A stretch of DNA of 64,000 nucleotides from Aporhodopirellula rubra (GCF_014192335.1 NZ_JACHXU010000012.1:140656-204655), one strand, 5' to 3'. Counted from the stretch's first letter, positions 1 through 8,749 are shown. Numbers and translations: made by a program. Notes: a model not told the origin generated them from the letters alone.

Positions 1-1
1 C

Positions 2-202
2 GCGAGCGGCTGCGTGTTATGCGGCGGCGTACAGGTGGGTTCCGGTTCGCTCATTGGCGCGGGCAGTGTGATCCTTCCTGGGATTCGAATCGGCAAGGAC
101 TGCGTCGTCGGCGCTGGCAGCACCGTCACTCGCGATATCGCCGATGGCCGGACAGTCGTTGGCAATCCGGCTCGACAACTTTTGCATTCACAAGCGGCTT
201 AA
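2..202 (+). CDS. NeuD/LegH-like hexapeptide acyltransferase, C-terminal part
   Basis: The reading frame is open from the first bases of the window and ends at TAA 200-202, so only about 66 C-terminal residues are present. They form left-handed beta-helix hexapeptide repeats (VGSGSLIGAGSVILPG, then IGKDCVVGAGSTV) and end with VVGNPARQL, the usual close of NeuD/LegH/PglD-type sugar acyltransferases. These enzymes acetylate an amino sugar from acetyl-CoA. The next genes resemble ptmE, legB and legC, so an N-acetyltransferase of the legionaminic-type pathway (LegH) is the best guess. The acceptor cannot be read from this fragment, and a serine or sialate O-acetyltransferase remains possible. Confidence 0.75.
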   Translation, partial: ASGCVLCGGVQVGSGSLIGAGSVILPGIRIGKDCVVGAGSTVTRDIADGRTVVGNPARQLLHSQAA

Positions 203-231
203 CGTCTCGTACAAATTGACGATCCCCCAAA

Positions 232-1320
232 ATGACAATTCAACGAATCAACGATTGTGAACCGATCAAAGCTCACGCGGGCGATTGCCTCCGTGACGCG
301 ATGCGACGGCTTGATCAGACCGCGATGGGTATCGTGCTGCTCTGTGAAAGTGACGGACGGCTACTCGACACGATCACCGACGGCGACGTCCGCCGGGCAA
401 TCTTGGACAACGTCGACCTCGACGCGCCGCTGTGGCAGTTATACGGACGAAAAGTCCGCTCGGGACAGCAACCCGTCACCGCCAACGCCACCTCAACGCT
501 GGTGGAAATCGAAGCTCAAATGATTCTCGCGCAAGTCAAACACTTGCCATTGGTGGACGAAAACCAATGCGTTGTCGGACTGGCACGCGACACACTGGCA
601 CGCTCCGAACGAAATCAACCGAGCGTTCAAGCGGTCGTGATGGCCGGTGGCTTCGGCACACGTTTGCGTCCTCTCACCGACAACACTCCCAAACCGATGC
701 TGCCCGTCGGCGGCAAACCGCTGCTCGAACGAACCGTCGCCCGTCTCCGTGATTGCGGCATTCGCGACGTGCACTTCACCACTCATTATCTGCCCGAGCA
801 AATCCAACAACACTTTGGCAACGGCAGCGACTTCGGTGTCGACATCCGTTACGTCGCCGAAGAACAGCCCCTCGGCACCGCGGGCAGTTTGAACCTCGTT
901 CGCGATGACGACAATCCGTTGATCGTGATCAATGGTGACATCCTGACGGCAGTCGACTTTTCAGCCTTGATCGACTTCCATAACGAACACGACGCCGATA
1001 TGACCGTAGGCGTTCGCCAGTACGAATTCAAAGTGCCCTACGGCGTGATCGAGTCCGAAGGCGGGCAAGTAAGACGGCTCAAAGAGAAACCCAAAATGGA
1101 ATTCCTAGTTAACGCCGGAATCTATTTGGTCGGTGTTGAAGCAAAGAAACTGATACCGGCGGACCAGCGTTTTGACATGACCGATCTGATCGAACAACTC
1201 ATTGCCGACGGCAAGAAAGTTGTTAGTTTCCCCGTTATCGAATACTGGCTGGACATCGGCCAACACGAAGACTTCGAACAAGCACAATTAGACATCCAGG
1301 CCAAAAGGTGGGCAGCATGA
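232..1320 (+). CDS. ptmE: CBS-domain sugar-1-phosphate nucleotidyltransferase (PtmE-like)
   Basis: 362 aa. Residues 1-120 form a CBS-domain pair (TITDGDVRRAIL; HLPLVDENQCVVGL). From about residue 130 a nucleotidyltransferase domain follows, with the signature VMAGGFGTRLRPLT, KPMLPVGGKPLLE and the metal-binding segment VINGDIL. CBS pairs fused to this domain are typical of PtmE, the glucosamine-1-phosphate guanylyltransferase that starts GDP-linked legionaminic acid synthesis in Campylobacter. The following genes encode LegB- and LegC-like enzymes, which supports that role. The stop codon overlaps the next ATG (ATGA, 1317-1320), implying translational coupling. Nucleotide specificity (GTP or UTP/dTTP) is inferred from context, not seen. 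Confidence 0.85.
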   Translation: MTIQRINDCEPIKAHAGDCLRDAMRRLDQTAMGIVLLCESDGRLLDTITDGDVRRAILDNVDLDAPLWQLYGRKVRSGQQPVTANATSTLVEIEAQMILAQVKHLPLVDENQCVVGLARDTLARSERNQPSVQAVVMAGGFGTRLRPLTDNTPKPMLPVGGKPLLERTVARLRDCGIRDVHFTTHYLPEQIQQHFGNGSDFGVDIRYVAEEQPLGTAGSLNLVRDDDNPLIVINGDILTAVDFSALIDFHNEHDADMTVGVRQYEFKVPYGVIESEGGQVRRLKEKPKMEFLVNAGIYLVGVEAKKLIPADQRFDMTDLIEQLIADGKKVVSFPVIEYWLDIGQHEDFEQAQLDIQAKRWAA

Positions 1321-2300
1321 GTTGGGAAAACAAACAAGTTCTGGTCACCGGAGCCGGTGGATTTATCGGTAGCCACCTCGCCGAAGAGTTGGTTCGCCGA
1401 GGCGCCAACGTCCGAGCGATGGTTCGCTACGGTTCGAGCAATCACCACGGATGGTTGCAGGATTCACCGCTGGCCACTGACATGGAAATTTTCGCGGGCG
1501 ATATTCGCGACAGTGGAAACGTCCGACGGGCGATGGAAGGTTGCGATACCGTGCTACATCTCGCTGCACTGATTGCGATTCCGTACTCCTACGTCGCGCC
1601 CGATTCTTATGTCCGAACCAATATCGACGGCACGCTGAACGTCCTCGAAGCCGCTCGGATGCTCGAAACGCCACGAATCGTGCACACGTCCACCAGCGAA
1701 GTGTACGGCACGGCATTGCGAGTTCCGATCGACGAAGAACACCCGTTGCAGGGACAGTCGCCATATTCAGCGACCAAAATCGCAGCCGACAAATTGGCCG
1801 AATCCTACTACCGATCATTCGATATCCCGGTCGTCACGATCCGGCCCTTTAACACGTTCGGCCCGCGACAGTCCACGCGAGCGGTCTTGCCGACAATCAT
1901 CACCCAAGCCCTGACCAGCAATACGATCAAACTCGGGGCGACGACTCCGACGCGAGATCTAACGTACGTGTCCGACACCGTGAACGGGTTCCTTTGCGGC
2001 GCGACTGCTGAGGGCATCGAAGGCCAAACGATTAACCTTGGCACCGGCACCGAGATCTCGATCGGCGACCTCGCAAAGATGGTTTGCCGCCTCTGTGGCG
2101 TCGAATGCGAGATCGTGTGCGAGAACGAACGCCTGCGTCCGGAAAAGAGCGAAGTCAATCGACTGCTCTCGGACAACTCCCTCGCCAAACGCGAGATGAA
2201 GTGGCAGCCCGAACTGACGCTAGAAGAAGGCGTTCAAGAAACGATCGATTGGATGAAACAAAACCTGAGCCATTTCCGTGCCGGCGAGTATACGGTCTAA
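1317..2300 (+). CDS. legB: NAD-dependent nucleotide-sugar 4,6-dehydratase (LegB-like)
   Basis: 327 aa from the ATG at 1317, chosen over an in-frame GTG at 1308 because AAAGGTGG sits just upstream. It is an extended short-chain dehydrogenase. The NAD-binding GAGGFIGSH lies near residue 10, the catalytic region includes STSEVYG, and the active-site pair is PYSATK (YxxxK). RPFNTFGPRQS and RDLTYVSDT are typical of dehydratases of the LegB/GDP-mannose-dehydratase group. In the legionaminic pathway LegB makes the 4-keto-6-deoxy intermediate from GDP-GlcNAc, which LegC then transaminates. Its position between ptmE and legC matches this. Other nucleotide-sugar dehydratases are close relatives, so the substrate is inferred. 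Confidence 0.85.
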   Translation: MSWENKQVLVTGAGGFIGSHLAEELVRRGANVRAMVRYGSSNHHGWLQDSPLATDMEIFAGDIRDSGNVRRAMEGCDTVLHLAALIAIPYSYVAPDSYVRTNIDGTLNVLEAARMLETPRIVHTSTSEVYGTALRVPIDEEHPLQGQSPYSATKIAADKLAESYYRSFDIPVVTIRPFNTFGPRQSTRAVLPTIITQALTSNTIKLGATTPTRDLTYVSDTVNGFLCGATAEGIEGQTINLGTGTEISIGDLAKMVCRLCGVECEIVCENERLRPEKSEVNRLLSDNSLAKREMKWQPELTLEEGVQETIDWMKQNLSHFRAGEYTV

Positions 2301-2301
2301 G

Positions 2302-3528
2302 ATGAACCAACCCATTGCAACCGCCAAGGACTCTGATGCCGATACGAACGAAGCGATCGCCAACGACATCGTTTCACGTGTCCGCTCAGTCGTGCAGACG
2401 TCCGATTTCGTTGCCCTCCATGAACCCAATCTGGGTGACATCGAACAACGCTACGTCGCCGACTGCGTCGCGAGCGGTTGGGTATCCTCCGTCGGCAAAT
2501 ATGTCGATCAATTCGAACAAGACCTCGCTCGATATACAGGATCTAAATTTGCCGTAGCGACGGTCAACGGAACCGCCGCTCTGCACGTCAGTCTGCTGCT
2601 CGCGGGCGTCGAACGCGACGACGAAGTCATCTGCCCGGCACTCAGCTTTGTGGCCACTGCGAACGCGATTTCGTACTGCGGCGCGATCCCCCATTTCGTC
2701 GACACCGAATACCGTACGCTTGGGATGGACGCTGGAAAACTGGCGACTTATCTCAGCGAAATTACCAGCGTCGATGGCGATCGATTGATCAACCGCGTCA
2801 CCGGCCGCAGGATCTCCGCAATCGTGCCGATGCACACGCTCGGACACAGCGTGGACATGCAGGCCTTGCAAGCGACCGCAACAACATTCGGCCTGCCGAT
2901 CGTCGAAGACGCCGCGGAGTCTTTGGGCACGTTCTGCAACGGACAGCACACGGGCACGTTCGGCGTCGCCGGTGCACTCAGTTTCAACGGCAACAAAATC
3001 ATGACCACCGGCGGCGGAGGTGCGATTCTTACCAACGACGAAGCAACCGCCGCGCGAGCCAAGCATCTCACGACGACGGCGAAACAGCCGCACCCGTGGC
3101 GATACGTCCACGATGAGATCGCCTTCAACTACCGAATGCCAAATTTGAACGCGGCGATGGGATGCGCTCAACTCGAGCGGTTCCCTGACTTCCGTGAACG
3201 CAAACAATCCTTAGCAAACCGATACCGAAGTCAATTCGCAAACAGCCAATCAGCGAATTTCGTTGACCAGTGGGAAGGCGAGTCCAGCAACTTTTGGCTC
3301 AATGCGATTCTGCTCGCGAGAACACCCAACTCGCCGCTGTCCCGACGCGACACCGTGTTGCAAAAGACCAACGAAGCCGGCTTGATGACCCGTCCCATGT
3401 GGGAATTGCTGAGCGATTTGCCGATCTATTCGACGTGCCCTCGCTCCGATCTCGCCGTCAGTCGGGACATCGCCGAGCGAACCGTATGCCTGCCCAGCAG
3501 CGTCGGCTTAGTACCGCCGGCGAGATAG
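2302..3528 (+). CDS. legC: PLP-dependent sugar aminotransferase (LegC-like)
   Basis: 408 aa from ATG 2302, one base after the legB stop; an in-frame GTG at 2278 would overlap legB and looks unnecessary. This is a DegT/DnrJ/EryC1/StrS-type aminotransferase. GWVSSVGKYVDQFE near the N-terminus is typical of the LegC branch, followed by GTAALHVSLL, the PLP-ring aspartate region VEDAAESLG, and the Schiff-base lysine in SFNGNKIMTTGGGG. It should add the 4-amino group to the keto sugar produced by LegB. LegI, LegG and LegF (synthase, epimerase, CMP-transferase) are not downstream, so if present they lie to the left of the window. Confidence 0.87.
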   Translation: MNQPIATAKDSDADTNEAIANDIVSRVRSVVQTSDFVALHEPNLGDIEQRYVADCVASGWVSSVGKYVDQFEQDLARYTGSKFAVATVNGTAALHVSLLLAGVERDDEVICPALSFVATANAISYCGAIPHFVDTEYRTLGMDAGKLATYLSEITSVDGDRLINRVTGRRISAIVPMHTLGHSVDMQALQATATTFGLPIVEDAAESLGTFCNGQHTGTFGVAGALSFNGNKIMTTGGGGAILTNDEATAARAKHLTTTAKQPHPWRYVHDEIAFNYRMPNLNAAMGCAQLERFPDFRERKQSLANRYRSQFANSQSANFVDQWEGESSNFWLNAILLARTPNSPLSRRDTVLQKTNEAGLMTRPMWELLSDLPIYSTCPRSDLAVSRDIAERTVCLPSSVGLVPPAR

Positions 3529-3572
3529 CGGATCTCTCGCAACTCAGCCTCACGTCGACGAACGGTCGCGTA

Positions 3573-4235
3573 CTACTCCGCGAGTATTCGCGTGATCACC
3601 GCGAGACGATTGGCGGCCTCCTCACCGAGGCGATTGAGCGATGTGAGATAGGCCTGTTCTTCACGCAGTGCGGTGAGGAATTCGCTGGTCCGGTGGCGGA
3701 GTTGATGAGGCCCAAACAGCAATGCGGCATCTCGATCAAGGCCGTCGTAAGCAGGGTCCTCGTGCGTTTGCTGCCTGTTCCCTGGACGCTCGAAACGCAG
3801 GATGACGTATCGCCAGTGGCCGTGAGCGATTGTCTCATCGACAAGGTTGTATTGGCTCCGCAGTGCCCAAGCTCGCACCAATTCGGGTTTGCGGTTGGGT
3901 TGAAAGATCGCGGTGTCGGGGACGCGGTCCGGATACGCATCCAAAATTCGAACGATCGATTCCCCACCCATCCCACAAATACTCAAACAGTCGGCTTCTC
4001 CACTCGCCAGTCCCGCCAACCCGTCCGCCAATCGCACCTCGGCATTGAATCCGGCCAGCGTCGCCTGTGAATTCGCATAAGGTTGAACCTTATTCTCGAT
4101 CGCGATCCCACGCTCAATCCGGCCGGACGCTAAGAGGGCTTTGAGCAAATGCCCATGGTCCGATCCGATGTCGGCATGGGTGCCGCAGCGAACTTGGCGT
4201 GCGACGATTTTGAGACGTTGATCGAGGTGAGGCAA
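3573..4235 (-). CDS. trmK: tRNA (adenine(22)-N1)-methyltransferase TrmK
   Basis: 220 aa, COG2384/TrmK family. The Rossmann SAM-binding motif HADIGSDHGHLL lies at about residues 20-31, the family-typical CGMGGESIVRIL in the middle and LQPN-like IFQPNRKPELVRAW after it, with a helical C-terminal part containing many charged residues. The family methylates N1 of A22 in tRNA using S-adenosylmethionine. No ATG or GTG gives a full-length protein. The chosen start is a TTG at 4235, and no clear Shine-Dalgarno sequence precedes it, so the exact N-terminus is uncertain. It converges with legC, leaving only 44 bases between the stops, and lies downstream of the nucleoside phosphorylase gene. Confidence 0.85.
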   Translation of the reverse strand: MPHLDQRLKIVARQVRCGTHADIGSDHGHLLKALLASGRIERGIAIENKVQPYANSQATLAGFNAEVRLADGLAGLASGEADCLSICGMGGESIVRILDAYPDRVPDTAIFQPNRKPELVRAWALRSQYNLVDETIAHGHWRYVILRFERPGNRQQTHEDPAYDGLDRDAALLFGPHQLRHRTSEFLTALREEQAYLTSLNRLGEEAANRLAVITRILAE

Positions 4236-4255
4236 GGGAAGGGAGAGGAAGCGAA

Positions 4256-4299
4256 GGTGATAGGTTGCAGGTGACAGGCGATAGGTTGCGGGTTGCAGT
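4256..4299. repeat. Short imperfect tandem repeat
   Basis: Units of the form GATAGGTTGCAGG / GACAGGCGATAGGTTGCGG / GTTGCAG lie between trmK and the phosphorylase gene. A stretch of similar composition (AGGTCACAGGTTGCCTGTCGC) occurs at about 49744-49764. No function can be read from it. Confidence 0.45.
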
Positions 4300-4302
4300 G
4301 AT

Positions 4303-5619
4303 TTACGATGTCTTTGGGATGGTTTCGAGGATCAAATCATTGGCGGGGACCGGGAAGTCGGTCAATGTCACCCAGGGCTCGGACGTTGCGTCGATGGAAT
4401 CTGCGATCGAATCGGAATCGTCGTAAACTGAAAAAAGCAACTGTCCCTTTTCCACTTCGTCTCCGATCCGAACACACGTTCGAATTCCCACGCGATGGTT
4501 GAGCGATTCACCGCCAGATTTCCGACCGCCGCCCGCGGCGATGATCGCATCACCGATCGCCGGACAGTTGATTGATTCGACGTATCCGTCTTGATCAGCG
4601 AAATAGTCACGTTGACGCTCGAGCGGCAAGGGCCCGTTCAATCGACCACCCTGTGCGTTGACCATCCGCTCGAATCGCTCCATCGCCTGGCCACTGGCCA
4701 ATCGCTCACGCAAGCACTTTTCGGCGGCCGCTCCATCATCGAACATTCCAACCTGTATCAGCGCGGACGCCGACAATGCGATCGTGAGTTCACGAAGTGG
4801 ATTCCACGCCCCGTCCTCATCCGTTTCGCTCAACACCTCAATCGCTTCATTCACCTCGATGGCGTTGCCAATGGCGGCGCCAAACGCGACCCCGAGCGGC
4901 TGGTCCATGTCCGACAGGATCGCTCGGGTCGACATCCCCGCTTGGCCGCCGACACGGACAAGACTTTCCGCTAACTCGGTCGCTTCGCCGCGAGTGGGCA
5001 TGAAACCACCGCTGCCGACTTTCACATCCATCACCAACGCGTCGAGCGACGCCGCCAATTTTTTGCTCAGAATGCTCGCTGTGATCAAACCGACCGATTC
5101 GACCGTCGCGGTGACGTCGCGTAATGCATACAAACGTCGATCCGCCGGAGCGATTTTTTCATCGGCCCCGATAATGAATGCCCCGACCTCCGCGAGCACT
5201 TTCGATGATTGCTCGATCGATAATGAGGTCTGAAAACCTTCGATCGATTCGAGTTTATCCAATGTCCCACCGGTCCGCCCCAGCCCCCGACCGCTGATCA
5301 TTGGCACGTCGCAATCCACACTCGCGAGCAGCGGCGCGAGGATCAATGACACTTTGTCACCGAGCCCACCCGTGCTGTGTTTGTCCACTCGAGGACGGTC
5401 GCTCGCCCGCGGCAATCGGGTCCCGCTGGCCAACATTTCGCTTGTCAGGCAAGAGATTTCTTCGGGGGTCAACCCGCGAATACAGATGGCCATCGCCATC
5501 GCCGCCATCTGCGCATCGGTGACACCACCGTCGCAGTACGAACGAACCAGGAACTGCCACTCGTCTGCATCGAGGGTGAGCCCTTGGCGTTTCTTGCGGA
5601 TCAGGGTGGTGCAAAGCAT
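4303..5619 (-). CDS. deoA: Thymidine / pyrimidine-nucleoside phosphorylase
   Basis: 438 aa from the ATG at 5619. An upstream in-frame extension of 51 residues to 5772 lacks family similarity and was left out. The start MLCTTLIRKKRQG matches the usual N-terminus. KHSTGGLGDKVS is the phosphate-binding loop, and SGRGLGRTGGTLDKLES is the thymidine/pyrimidine-nucleoside phosphorylase signature. The length fits DeoA or Pdp (about 435-440 aa). The enzyme cleaves thymidine or uridine with phosphate to the base plus (deoxy)ribose-1-phosphate in cytoplasmic nucleoside salvage. Separating DeoA from Pdp needs a phylogeny. It is divergent from the DUF2007 gene at 5813 and may be co-transcribed with trmK. 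Confidence 0.92.
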   Translation of the reverse strand: MLCTTLIRKKRQGLTLDADEWQFLVRSYCDGGVTDAQMAAMAMAICIRGLTPEEISCLTSEMLASGTRLPRASDRPRVDKHSTGGLGDKVSLILAPLLASVDCDVPMISGRGLGRTGGTLDKLESIEGFQTSLSIEQSSKVLAEVGAFIIGADEKIAPADRRLYALRDVTATVESVGLITASILSKKLAASLDALVMDVKVGSGGFMPTRGEATELAESLVRVGGQAGMSTRAILSDMDQPLGVAFGAAIGNAIEVNEAIEVLSETDEDGAWNPLRELTIALSASALIQVGMFDDGAAAEKCLRERLASGQAMERFERMVNAQGGRLNGPLPLERQRDYFADQDGYVESINCPAIGDAIIAAGGGRKSGGESLNHRVGIRTCVRIGDEVEKGQLLFSVYDDSDSIADSIDATSEPWVTLTDFPVPANDLILETIPKTS

Positions 5620-5812
5620 AGTGGCGAACGTTCGAATTTGGAGTTCACTGCTGGATTCACAACGAGTGATATCAGTTATAGTTGATCGCTCGGCGGCACC
5701 GAATGGCCCGGTGAACTCGAATTGGGGCTCCATTTCGCATCCCAATGACGGTACTCTGCGAACAGCACTCAATCGTTGTCATCGCCTGATTCATTTTTTT
5801 GCATTGGAGTCC

Positions 5813-6505
5813 ATGATGGAAAACAAACCCTCTGAATCTTCTGCTCAACCGCAGCCTCCCACACCATCACCGGACGCCAACATTCCGACTCTCACCGATC
5901 CGGTCATGGTCTACAACGCCAACGGCAACCTGGAGGCACACTCCGTGGTGACGTGGCTCGAATCGAACAACATTGATGCTTACGCGGTCGAAGACAACTC
6001 GGGCGCAGGCGCCTTCGCGTTTGGGACGATGAGCCAAATTCACAAACCTCAAGTATTCGTTGAACGAACGGACGCCCAACGTGCGACCGAGTTACTAGCC
6101 GAATTCGAAACTCAGAAAAAGCGCCGCCTGTCCGACATCGCTGACGCCGATCCCATCGCCTCGCAATGCGAAGAATGCGGCACGGTGAGCGAATTCCCGG
6201 CTTCGCAAGACGGCACGACTCAGAGTTGCCCGAAATGTCATGTCTTTATGGACGTCGGTACATTCGATTGGCCCGAAGACTTCGATTTCGGCGAACCGGA
6301 ACCCGAATTGACTCAGGCTGCGATGCCCGACAACGAAGACGACGCACTCGACGCGGCCGCAAAGCTCGATGAGACCGGAGAATGGGATTCGGCAATCAAC
6401 GCCTACCATCAAATCGCCGAACGTTGGCCTGAACACTCGACGTACACCCAAAATTGCATCGCGGACATCGAACGAAAACGCGATCTCGGTTCCGCCAGCT
6501 CTTAG
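5813..6505 (+). CDS. DUF2007-type protein with zinc ribbon
   Basis: 230 aa from ATG 5813 (a second ATG follows at 5816), with GGAG at 5806-5809 as ribosome binding site. After a proline-rich start (residues 1-30), residues 33-105 resemble the DUF2007 fold, a small putative signal-transducing ferredoxin-like domain (VMVYNANGNLEAHSVVTWLE...). A zinc-ribbon pair follows at about 120-150 (CEECG and CPKC). The C-terminal part is acidic and ends in a TPR-like helix pair (AAKLDETGEWDSAINAYHQI). No enzyme signature and no signal peptide are seen, so it is probably cytoplasmic. Its function is unknown. Confidence 0.8.
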   Translation: MMENKPSESSAQPQPPTPSPDANIPTLTDPVMVYNANGNLEAHSVVTWLESNNIDAYAVEDNSGAGAFAFGTMSQIHKPQVFVERTDAQRATELLAEFETQKKRRLSDIADADPIASQCEECGTVSEFPASQDGTTQSCPKCHVFMDVGTFDWPEDFDFGEPEPELTQAAMPDNEDDALDAAAKLDETGEWDSAINAYHQIAERWPEHSTYTQNCIADIERKRDLGSASS

Positions 6506-6583
6506 AATACTCCGTTCGCAAACGGTCGCGGTTTTCCGTCCACACCTTCTCGTTTCACTCACCCCGTCGCTCAGGAATCCCCT

Positions 6584-7069
6584 ATGGATTTACGTTCGCA
6601 GATGTTGCAGGAATTTGATCTCGAGACCGCCCTGACTCGCAGCGTTCTCAAGATCACGCCCGACGCATTGATGGACTACCAAGCCGACGAGTCACTTCAC
6701 TCGGTTCGCTGGAACGTCAGTCACCTCGCCGACATCCCCAGTTGGGCGGATGTCATTTTGCGGAAAGATGTCTTTGATATCGCGCCCCCCGATGGTCCGC
6801 CGCACACGACTCCCGAAATGGCAACCATCGCGGACACGATCGCTGCGTTTGATTCGAACGTGCAAACCGCCAAAGAAATCCTCGCGGAATTCCCGATCGA
6901 TTCACTCGAGGATGAATGGTCGCTGCTCATTGGCGGGCAAGCCGTCCTGACCCATTCTCGCTACATGATTTATCGCATGTACATAATCAGCCACGTCGCA
7001 CACCACCGGGCTCACGTGCTCGTCTACCTACGAACCAACGGCATCGAGACGCCGCACTTATATGGTTAA
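6584..7069 (+). CDS. DinB-superfamily protein
   Basis: 161 aa from ATG 6584 with AGGA upstream. It is a four-helix DinB/YfiT-like protein. A metal-site histidine lies in WNVSHLADIPSW near residue 45, and the C-terminal HVAHHRAHVLVYLR supplies the paired histidines. Members bind a divalent metal and often act as thiol-dependent S-transferases, but most, including this one, have no defined substrate. The last 8 bases overlap the MOSC gene, so the two are probably translated together. Confidence 0.82.
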   Translation: MDLRSQMLQEFDLETALTRSVLKITPDALMDYQADESLHSVRWNVSHLADIPSWADVILRKDVFDIAPPDGPPHTTPEMATIADTIAAFDSNVQTAKEILAEFPIDSLEDEWSLLIGGQAVLTHSRYMIYRMYIISHVAHHRAHVLVYLRTNGIETPHLYG

Positions 7070-7706
7070 TCCGATCCGAGTCACCGCGATCCAAGTCGGC
7101 CAACCCCGCGATTTCAGCGATGAGAGTCCCGATAAATCATGGACTTCTGCAATCATCAAAGATTCAGTCGAAGGACCAGTCCGTGTCAACTTCACCAATC
7201 TCGACGGGGACCGGCAATCGGACCTCGTCCATCACGGTGGCCGCGACAAAGCCGTATTGGCCTACCCTCACGTGCACTATCAGTACTGGGCCGCGGAGTT
7301 CCCGCAAATTGAGTGGAACGGCGGAGCCTTCGGCGAAAACCTGACACTGGCGAACGTCACCGGGAAAGACGTCTGCATCGGCGATGTCTTTGAAGTCGGG
7401 AGTTGTGTCCTGCAGATTTCACAACCACGCCAACCGTGCTGGAAATTGTCAAAGCGTTGGGGCATTCCCAAACTCGCCGTCCGCGTTCAACAAACCCGCA
7501 TGACGGGTTGGTATCTGCGAGTCCTTCAAGAAGGCGAAATCGAAGCCGGCCAAACAATGACGCTCACCGAGCGACTCCATCCCGAGTTCACAGTCGACTT
7601 CGCCAACGACGTCATGTTCGCCAAACCGCGACGCAGCGAAGACGATCGCCACCTCGCCGCTTGCCCCGAGCTATCCAAATCCTGGCAAGAAACGCTCGAC
7701 CGATAA
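7062..7706 (+). CDS. MOSC-domain protein (YiiM-like)
   Basis: 214 aa from ATG 7062, overlapping the DinB gene by 8 bases. It carries the MOSC core: DLVHHGGRDKAVLAYP near residue 50-65, GGAFGENLTL, and the cysteine-containing QPRQPCWKLSKR, whose Cys is the expected sulfur/Mo-cofactor-related residue. The rest matches the YiiM-type layout. MOSC proteins handle sulfur from the molybdenum cofactor. YiiM reduces 6-N-hydroxylaminopurine, a base-analogue detoxification. The substrate here is not known. The overlap with a DinB-fold protein suggests a joint detoxification role (inference). Confidence 0.85.
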   Translation: MVNPIRVTAIQVGQPRDFSDESPDKSWTSAIIKDSVEGPVRVNFTNLDGDRQSDLVHHGGRDKAVLAYPHVHYQYWAAEFPQIEWNGGAFGENLTLANVTGKDVCIGDVFEVGSCVLQISQPRQPCWKLSKRWGIPKLAVRVQQTRMTGWYLRVLQEGEIEAGQTMTLTERLHPEFTVDFANDVMFAKPRRSEDDRHLAACPELSKSWQETLDR

Positions 7707-7986
7707 TCGCTACGCAAAGGCCCCTTCTCAGTCGACGCCCCAGCCAGTTCCGTTAGCTCCAACGGCGAAAACGGTGCGTGGACGGCTGAGCCACCGAAAA
7801 CACAAGCGTCGCTGAGAATCCCACCTACCCTCTTCTCGGTGCTCTCCCTGTCCTCGGTGGCTGATGTCTTTCTATGAATCGATGTTGCGTTGAACCTGCA
7901 TTGCCGGCCGATTCTGCGGTAAGATCAATCACCCCCGAAGGCCTGCCAACCTGCCGTCGTTCTATCACTTGGAGAATCTCAACTTA

Positions 7987-8607
7987 ATGGCACTACCGAT
8001 CGATCTGTGGCTCATCCATCCCGAAGCGGAAATGTGCGATGCCTTCCGTGACCGCTTTAACGGCCTGCCTCGTGTTACGGTAATTCAATCCCGCTTCGAA
8101 GACTTGCCGCCGCACGATTGTTTCGTCACTGCTGCAAACGCATTCGGAATCATGAACGCTGGCATCGATGCGGCGGTGATCCGATTCCACGGCGAAGACC
8201 TGATGCGCCGCGTGCAAACGCGAATCATGGACGAATATCTCGGCGAGCAACCCATAGGCACGTCATTCATTGAACCGACCGGGAATCCCAACTATCCGTT
8301 CATTGCTCACTCGCCGACCATGCGTGTTCCCGGTTCCATCGAGGGTACTGACAAGGTGTATGCCGCAACGTGGGCATCACTGCTTGCCGTCTATCGCCAC
8401 AAAGCGTCGAGCCAAACGCAAATCGAATCGGTCGTATTCCCCGCCATGGGTGCTGGCTTTGGCGGCGTGCCGTTCCCTGAAGTCGCGAGGCAAATGGCGG
8501 TTGCCTACCGTCACTATCTCAGCCCGCCCCATCGCATGGACTGGGACATGGTTGCTGCCCGACAGCGTGCGATCCATTACGACGGCAAACATCAAGTCAC
8601 GCGATGA
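7987..8607 (+). CDS. Macro-domain protein
   Basis: 206 aa from ATG 7987; a TTG six codons earlier is less likely. It is a single macro-fold domain. DCFVTAANAFGIMNAGIDAAV corresponds to the adenine/ribose-binding NAANxxGxMGGGVD loop with changes, and VVFPAMGAGFGGVPFPEVARQM is the second phosphate-binding loop. Macro domains bind ADP-ribose and some hydrolyse ADP-ribosyl esters or de-ADP-ribosylate proteins. IMNAGIDAAV replaces the more usual glycine-rich stretch, so ligand or catalysis may differ. It stands alone, about 280 bases after the MOSC gene. Confidence 0.8.
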   Translation: MALPIDLWLIHPEAEMCDAFRDRFNGLPRVTVIQSRFEDLPPHDCFVTAANAFGIMNAGIDAAVIRFHGEDLMRRVQTRIMDEYLGEQPIGTSFIEPTGNPNYPFIAHSPTMRVPGSIEGTDKVYAATWASLLAVYRHKASSQTQIESVVFPAMGAGFGGVPFPEVARQMAVAYRHYLSPPHRMDWDMVAARQRAIHYDGKHQVTR

Positions 8608-8683
8608 AGTGACAGAACGACACCACTGTCCCGCACAGTGAGAGCCCTTCACAGATTTGCTTCCTGTTTGCCCCCGCCTATTT

Positions 8684-8726
8684 GGAAGCGAATGTTATGC
8701 TTGACACTCGATTGCCGTTCGCTTCC
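8684..8726. repeat. 9-bp perfect inverted repeat
   Basis: GGAAGCGAA (8684-8692) and TTCGCTTCC (8718-8726) are exact inverted copies with a 25-base spacer, ending 23 bases before the start codon of the secreted protein at 8750. It could be an operator or a 5'-leader hairpin; nothing more can be said from sequence. Confidence 0.45.
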
Positions 8727-8749
8727 TTCACTCAACCGAGAAATCACAA

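Noticed and set aside
2386..3207. 273-codon minus-strand frame opposite legC
   Set aside because: legC carries all aminotransferase motifs; the antisense frame has none.
5354..5812. N-terminal extension of the DUF2007 protein
   Set aside because: It overlaps the start of the nucleoside phosphorylase gene antisense, and a good ribosome site precedes ATG 5813.
7789..7862. AGCCACCGA / TCGGTGGCT inverted repeat after the MOSC gene
   Set aside because: Only 9 bp with a 56-base spacer; too weak to call a terminator or mobile element.
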